Made by a program: the position numbers and the translations under genes
Shown here: piece by piece, positions 5,866 to 8,518 of the stretch
How the letters are laid out: the number at the start of each line of letters is the position of its first letter
Numbering within the stretch: the stretch's first letter is position 1
Assembly (NCBI GenBank): GCA_022567055.1
Contig: JADFHU010000201.1
Location: 1-8,518, forward strand
Length of the DNA stretch: 8,518 nucleotides
From: Planctomycetota bacterium
GTDB taxonomy: Bacteria; Planctomycetota; Phycisphaerae; Sedimentisphaerales; Anaerobacaceae
Direction of reading: 5' to 3'
Notes under the pieces: model-generated
The model's input: the letters and a program-made list of their open reading frames with translations, nothing else
Databases searched by the model: none
Told to the model about the DNA's origin: nothing

Positions 5866-7071
5866 ATGGCAAACGATTCCATCACCGCAGCGCAAGGCTT
5901 TAAGGCTGCCGGCATCCGCTGTGGCATTAAGCAATCGGGCAACTTGGACCTAGGACTCATCTCGTGTCCCACGGGTGCCAAGGCAGCGGCGGTGTTCACG
6001 ACCAACCGGATTACCTCGCCAGCCGTGGAGGTCTGTCGGGACCACGCGACCGGGAGTCGTCGCATCAAGGCTGTGATCGCCAATTCGGGCAACGCCAATG
6101 CCTGCACCGGTCGATCGGGACGTAAGGACGCCCTAGCGATGTGTCGCGAGGCCGCCTTGCACCTAGGGGGGCAGATGGAACAGGTCCTGCTGGCCTCCAC
6201 CGGCGTCATCGGGGAACCTTTGCCAATGTCGAATGTTCGGCAGGGTATCGGCGTGGCCGCTCGCGCGCTGTCACATTCAGCCCAGGCCGGCTTGCAGTTT
6301 GCGCGAGCCATCATGACGACGGATACCAGACCGAAACAGGCCGTCCGCCGATTCAGGGCATCGGGTCGTGACATTACCGTGGCGGGGACGATCAAAGGGG
6401 CCGGTATGATCGGGCCCAACATGGCCACCACGCTTTGTTTCTTGACCACAGACCTGGCCATGCATCAATCGTTGCTGGCCAGGGCCCTGCGAACGGCTGT
6501 CGGCGCGTCCCTCAACAGGCTAACCGTGGATGGTCACCAAAGCACCAACGACACCACCATTCTGCTGGCGTCGGGGCTGGCAGGCAATAAACCGAGCACC
6601 GCTCAGCAGCCGGCCTACCGGCGTTGGGTCCATGCCCTGGTGTCACTGTGCGACGATCTGACCAGACAGATGGCGTTGGATGCCGAAGGGGCAACACGCA
6701 TGTTTAAGGTCGTCGTCACGGGGGCGGCCAGCCAGAGGGAGGCGGCTCGGGCGGCCCGCGCGGTCGCAGACTACGATCTGGTCAAGTGCGCTGTCCACGG
6801 CGCCGACCCGAACTGGGGTCGGATCCTCTGTGCGATTGGTTCTGCCGGCGTGACGTTGCGCCTCGACCGCTTGAGCTGCAAACTTGACAAGCTGACGGTT
6901 TTTCGCCGAGGCGTTCCCTGCAAGTTCGACATCAAGGAGGCGCGGCGCATCATCTCCCGGAAGGAGCACACCATTTCTATAGCGTTGGGCGTCGGACCCT
7001 ACCGGGATTTTTGCTACGGTGTCGATCTGAGCAAGGAATACGTGGCTATCAATGCAGACTACCATACTTAG
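5866..7071 (+). CDS. argJ: Glutamate N-acetyltransferase / amino-acid acetyltransferase (ornithine acetyltransferase)
   Basis: Transfers the acetyl group from N-acetylornithine to glutamate, closing the acetyl cycle of arginine synthesis. Many ArgJ proteins also make acetylglutamate from acetyl-CoA, which cannot be decided from sequence alone. The 401 residues match family length. It is an Ntn-type hydrolase fold made as one chain and self-cleaved. The cleavage motif KGAGMIGPNMATT is present, with cleavage expected between Ala187 and the nucleophile Thr188. Other family blocks are ANSGNANACTG, LASTGVIGEP, STNDTTILLASG, GADPNWGRILCAIG and the C-terminal INADYHT. VDGHQSTNDT has His where I would expect Asp (VDGD) in many homologues, a minor variation. 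An AGGA 8 bases before the ATG supports the start. It follows argC by 54 bases on the same strand; its 3' end faces clpX, with no recognisable terminator. Confidence 0.97.
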   Translation: MANDSITAAQGFKAAGIRCGIKQSGNLDLGLISCPTGAKAAAVFTTNRITSPAVEVCRDHATGSRRIKAVIANSGNANACTGRSGRKDALAMCREAALHLGGQMEQVLLASTGVIGEPLPMSNVRQGIGVAARALSHSAQAGLQFARAIMTTDTRPKQAVRRFRASGRDITVAGTIKGAGMIGPNMATTLCFLTTDLAMHQSLLARALRTAVGASLNRLTVDGHQSTNDTTILLASGLAGNKPSTAQQPAYRRWVHALVSLCDDLTRQMALDAEGATRMFKVVVTGAASQREAARAARAVADYDLVKCAVHGADPNWGRILCAIGSAGVTLRLDRLSCKLDKLTVFRRGVPCKFDIKEARRIISRKEHTISIALGVGPYRDFCYGVDLSKEYVAINADYHT

Positions 7072-7101
7072 CGCGTGTGAGTTGGGATATGAAAAGCCAG
7101 C

Positions 7102-7136
7102 AATCGGTGATCAGTAGTCAGTAGTCAGTAATCGGT
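7102..7136. repeat. Five tandem degenerate heptamers between argJ and clpX
   Basis: Five perfectly contiguous 7-base units: AATCGGT, GATCAGT, AGTCAGT, AGTCAGT, AATCGGT, all fitting RRTCRGT. The first and last copies are identical, as are the two inner AGTCAGT copies. The array fills half of the 70-base convergent gap and ends 5 bases before the clpX stop codon. Short heptamer arrays are known in other bacteria (for example STRR sequences in cyanobacteria); I claim no homology. It has no hairpin potential, so it is not a terminator. Confidence 0.8.
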
Positions 7137-7141
7137 TTGGG

Positions 7142-8410
7142 CTAGGCGGATTCTCGCTTGGGAAGCTGCCGGGCCGCCGAGAGGTCGACGTCACCATTGA
7201 CGATGTCCTGCGTGATCACATACTTGGAGCCCTCTGCCTCTTCGGGCAGATCGTACATCAAGTCAATCATCAACTCTTCGGTGATGGCCCTTAGGGCTCG
7301 GGCGCCGGTATCGCGCTTGAGGGCCTTGACCGCGATGGCCTTCAGGGCCGCCTCCGTGAACTCCAGGTGGGCTTCATCCATCTCGAAGAAACGCTCATAC
7401 TGCCGGCAGAGTGCGTTCCGCGGCTTGGTCAAGATGTCGATCAAGGCTTGCTCGTCCAGAGGCGCAAGTGTCGTAATCACCGGAAGGCGACCCACCATCT
7501 CGGGAATCATGCCATATTCGATGACATCTTCGGGAATAATCTGTTCCAGAACATTGGCGTCATGCGGGCTGTCCTCGTGTTTCGCCAGTTCAGAGCTGAA
7601 CCCGATCATCTGCTTTCCCAGACGTTTTTTGACGATGTTCTCGATGCCCACAAAAGTCCCGCCACAGATGAAGAGGATCTCGGTAGTGTCGATTTGGATG
7701 TAGGATTGCTCCGGGTGCTTGCGTCCACCCTGAGGAGGGATGTTGGCCGTGGTACCCTCGAGCATCTTGAGCAGGGCCTGTTGGACGCCTTCGCCGGACA
7801 CGTCACGTGTGATAGAGACATTCTGAGAGGTTTTACCTATTTTATCTATCTCGTCTATATAGACGATACCTCGTTGGGCTGCCTCCACATCGTAGTCGGC
7901 GGCCTGCACCAGTTTCAGCAGGAAATTCTCTACATCTTCGCCGACGTAGCCTGCCTCTGTCACGGTAGTCGCATCGCAGATGGCAAAGGGCACTTCGAGT
8001 TTCCTGGCCAGTGTTTTTGCCAGCAGCGTCTTTCCGCAGCCGGTGGGACCGATCAACAGCACATTCGATTTGTCCAGTTCGATGTCGCTGTCACCGCCTT
8101 CACTGTGCAGCAGGCGCTTGTAGTGATTGTAGACGGCGACGGAGAGATACTTCTTGGCGTGGACCTGGCCGATGACATAGCGATCCAGGAATTCCTTGAT
8201 CTCACGCGGTCGCGAGGCCTTCTTCAGGCTGCCACTGCCGCTGCCCTGTTGCTTCTTGTTCTGGCGAATGATGTTGTGGCACAGTTCCACACAGTCGGGG
8301 CAGATATACACATTATCGGGACCTTCGATGAGAGTCTCCGTCCGCTTGCCTGTCTGTCCACAGAAACTACAGGTTGCTTTGGTTTTTCGCGTGTCGGATT
8401 GTTTTGGCAT
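7142..8410 (-). CDS. clpX: ATP-dependent Clp protease ATP-binding subunit ClpX
   Basis: AAA+ unfoldase of 422 residues (E. coli 424) that recognises tagged proteins and threads them into ClpP. The N-terminal zinc-binding domain has four Cys (14, 17, 37, 40). A Gly/Ser/Lys/Gln-rich linker (about 50-66) leads to the ATPase: Walker A GPTGCGKT at 121-128, pore loop GYVG at 154-157, Walker B GIVYIDEID ending at 189, the RKH loop at 230-232, and the GARALR sensor-2 region. The IGF tripeptide that docks ClpX onto ClpP is at 269-271, so this ClpX is equipped to bind a ClpP, presumably the products encoded at the other end of the window. The ATG at 8410 begins MPKQSDTRKTK just before the zinc domain; no clear ribosome site precedes it. 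It is transcribed on its own, convergent with argJ. Confidence 0.98.
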   Translation of the reverse strand: MPKQSDTRKTKATCSFCGQTGKRTETLIEGPDNVYICPDCVELCHNIIRQNKKQQGSGSGSLKKASRPREIKEFLDRYVIGQVHAKKYLSVAVYNHYKRLLHSEGGDSDIELDKSNVLLIGPTGCGKTLLAKTLARKLEVPFAICDATTVTEAGYVGEDVENFLLKLVQAADYDVEAAQRGIVYIDEIDKIGKTSQNVSITRDVSGEGVQQALLKMLEGTTANIPPQGGRKHPEQSYIQIDTTEILFICGGTFVGIENIVKKRLGKQMIGFSSELAKHEDSPHDANVLEQIIPEDVIEYGMIPEMVGRLPVITTLAPLDEQALIDILTKPRNALCRQYERFFEMDEAHLEFTEAALKAIAVKALKRDTGARALRAITEELMIDLMYDLPEEAEGSKYVITQDIVNGDVDLSAARQLPKRESA

Positions 8411-8458
8411 GTCGTTAGATTACTCGGCGGGTGTTGCGGTTCCTACCTCAAAATTCAC

Positions 8459-8487
8459 ACTATAGCGGGTCGCCGGCACTCGGGCAA
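8459..8487 (-). promoter_or_regulatory. Predicted sigma70-type promoter of clpX
   Basis: On the minus strand: -35 TTGCCC (8482-8487, 4 of 6), a 17-base spacer and -10 TATAGT (8459-8464, 5 of 6). Transcription would start near 8452, giving a leader of about 42 bases. The leader holds a purine-rich GAGGTAGGAA too far from the ATG to act as its ribosome site. Confidence 0.55.
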
Positions 8488-8495
8488 GGCCTTGC
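8484..8495. promoter_or_regulatory. Perfect 12-base palindrome over the clpX -35 box, possible operator
   Basis: GCAAGGCCTTGC is its own reverse complement and covers four of the six -35 bases. A dimeric regulator bound here would compete with RNA polymerase. It matches no operator I can name, and chance occurrence is possible. Confidence 0.35.
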
Positions 8496-8518
8496 TTTTT
8501 CCGGCCGATTTCAAAGGG

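Noticed and set aside
5667..6461. 264-residue minus-strand open frame across argC and argJ
   Set aside because: It lies fully opposite two well-conserved genes, has no family motif, and is the kind of long shadow frame expected in GC-rich coding DNA.
7158..7703. 181-residue plus-strand open frame opposite clpX
   Set aside because: Ser/Arg-rich antisense shadow of a highly conserved gene, without motifs.

Overview
The window reads as an ordinary chromosomal stretch of a free-living bacterium, densely packed with housekeeping genes. No phage, IS element, CRISPR array, rRNA or tRNA was recognised. Three things make a member of the Planctomycetota/Verrucomicrobiota (PVC) group the best guess: the style of the L13, S9 and ClpP proteins, the pairing of ribosomal genes with argC-argJ, and weak Shine-Dalgarno sequences. 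This is recognition from memory, not a search, and it is tentative.

Layout. Bases 1-1832 (+) hold two different clpP genes in tandem, the first cut by the window edge, followed 6 bases later by a small lipoprotein of unknown function. Converging on them, bases 1845-3546 (-) hold a two-gene NodI/NodJ (DrrA/DrrB)-like ABC-2 export system whose ATPase and permease genes overlap by 14 bases. A roughly 220-base divergent region carries back-to-back sigma70-type promoters. The right-hand one drives rplM-rpsI (L13-S9), which ends in a strong intrinsic terminator at 4753-4786. The arginine genes argC and argJ follow at once in the same direction, so the terminator lies directly in front of argC. A 70-base convergent gap holds five tandem copies of a degenerate heptamer. 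On the far side clpX runs on the minus strand to 8410, with its own promoter at 8459-8487.

How the genes work together. ClpX unfolds and threads proteins into ClpP, so both ends of the window encode parts of one protease, in separate transcription units. The two ClpP paralogues differ at catalytically important places. The left copy keeps Ser-His-Asp but has Gly after the nucleophile. The right copy has a canonical serine region but Asn where the catalytic Asp should be. A mixed ClpP1-ClpP2 particle is a reasonable inference. ArgC and ArgJ perform consecutive-pathway steps of arginine synthesis, with ArgJ recycling the acetyl group.

I see no clearly new biological system. The points most worth checking are the asymmetric ClpP pair, the unknown lipoprotein behind it, the terminator in front of argC, the heptamer repeat, and a perfect 12-base palindrome over the clpX -35 box.
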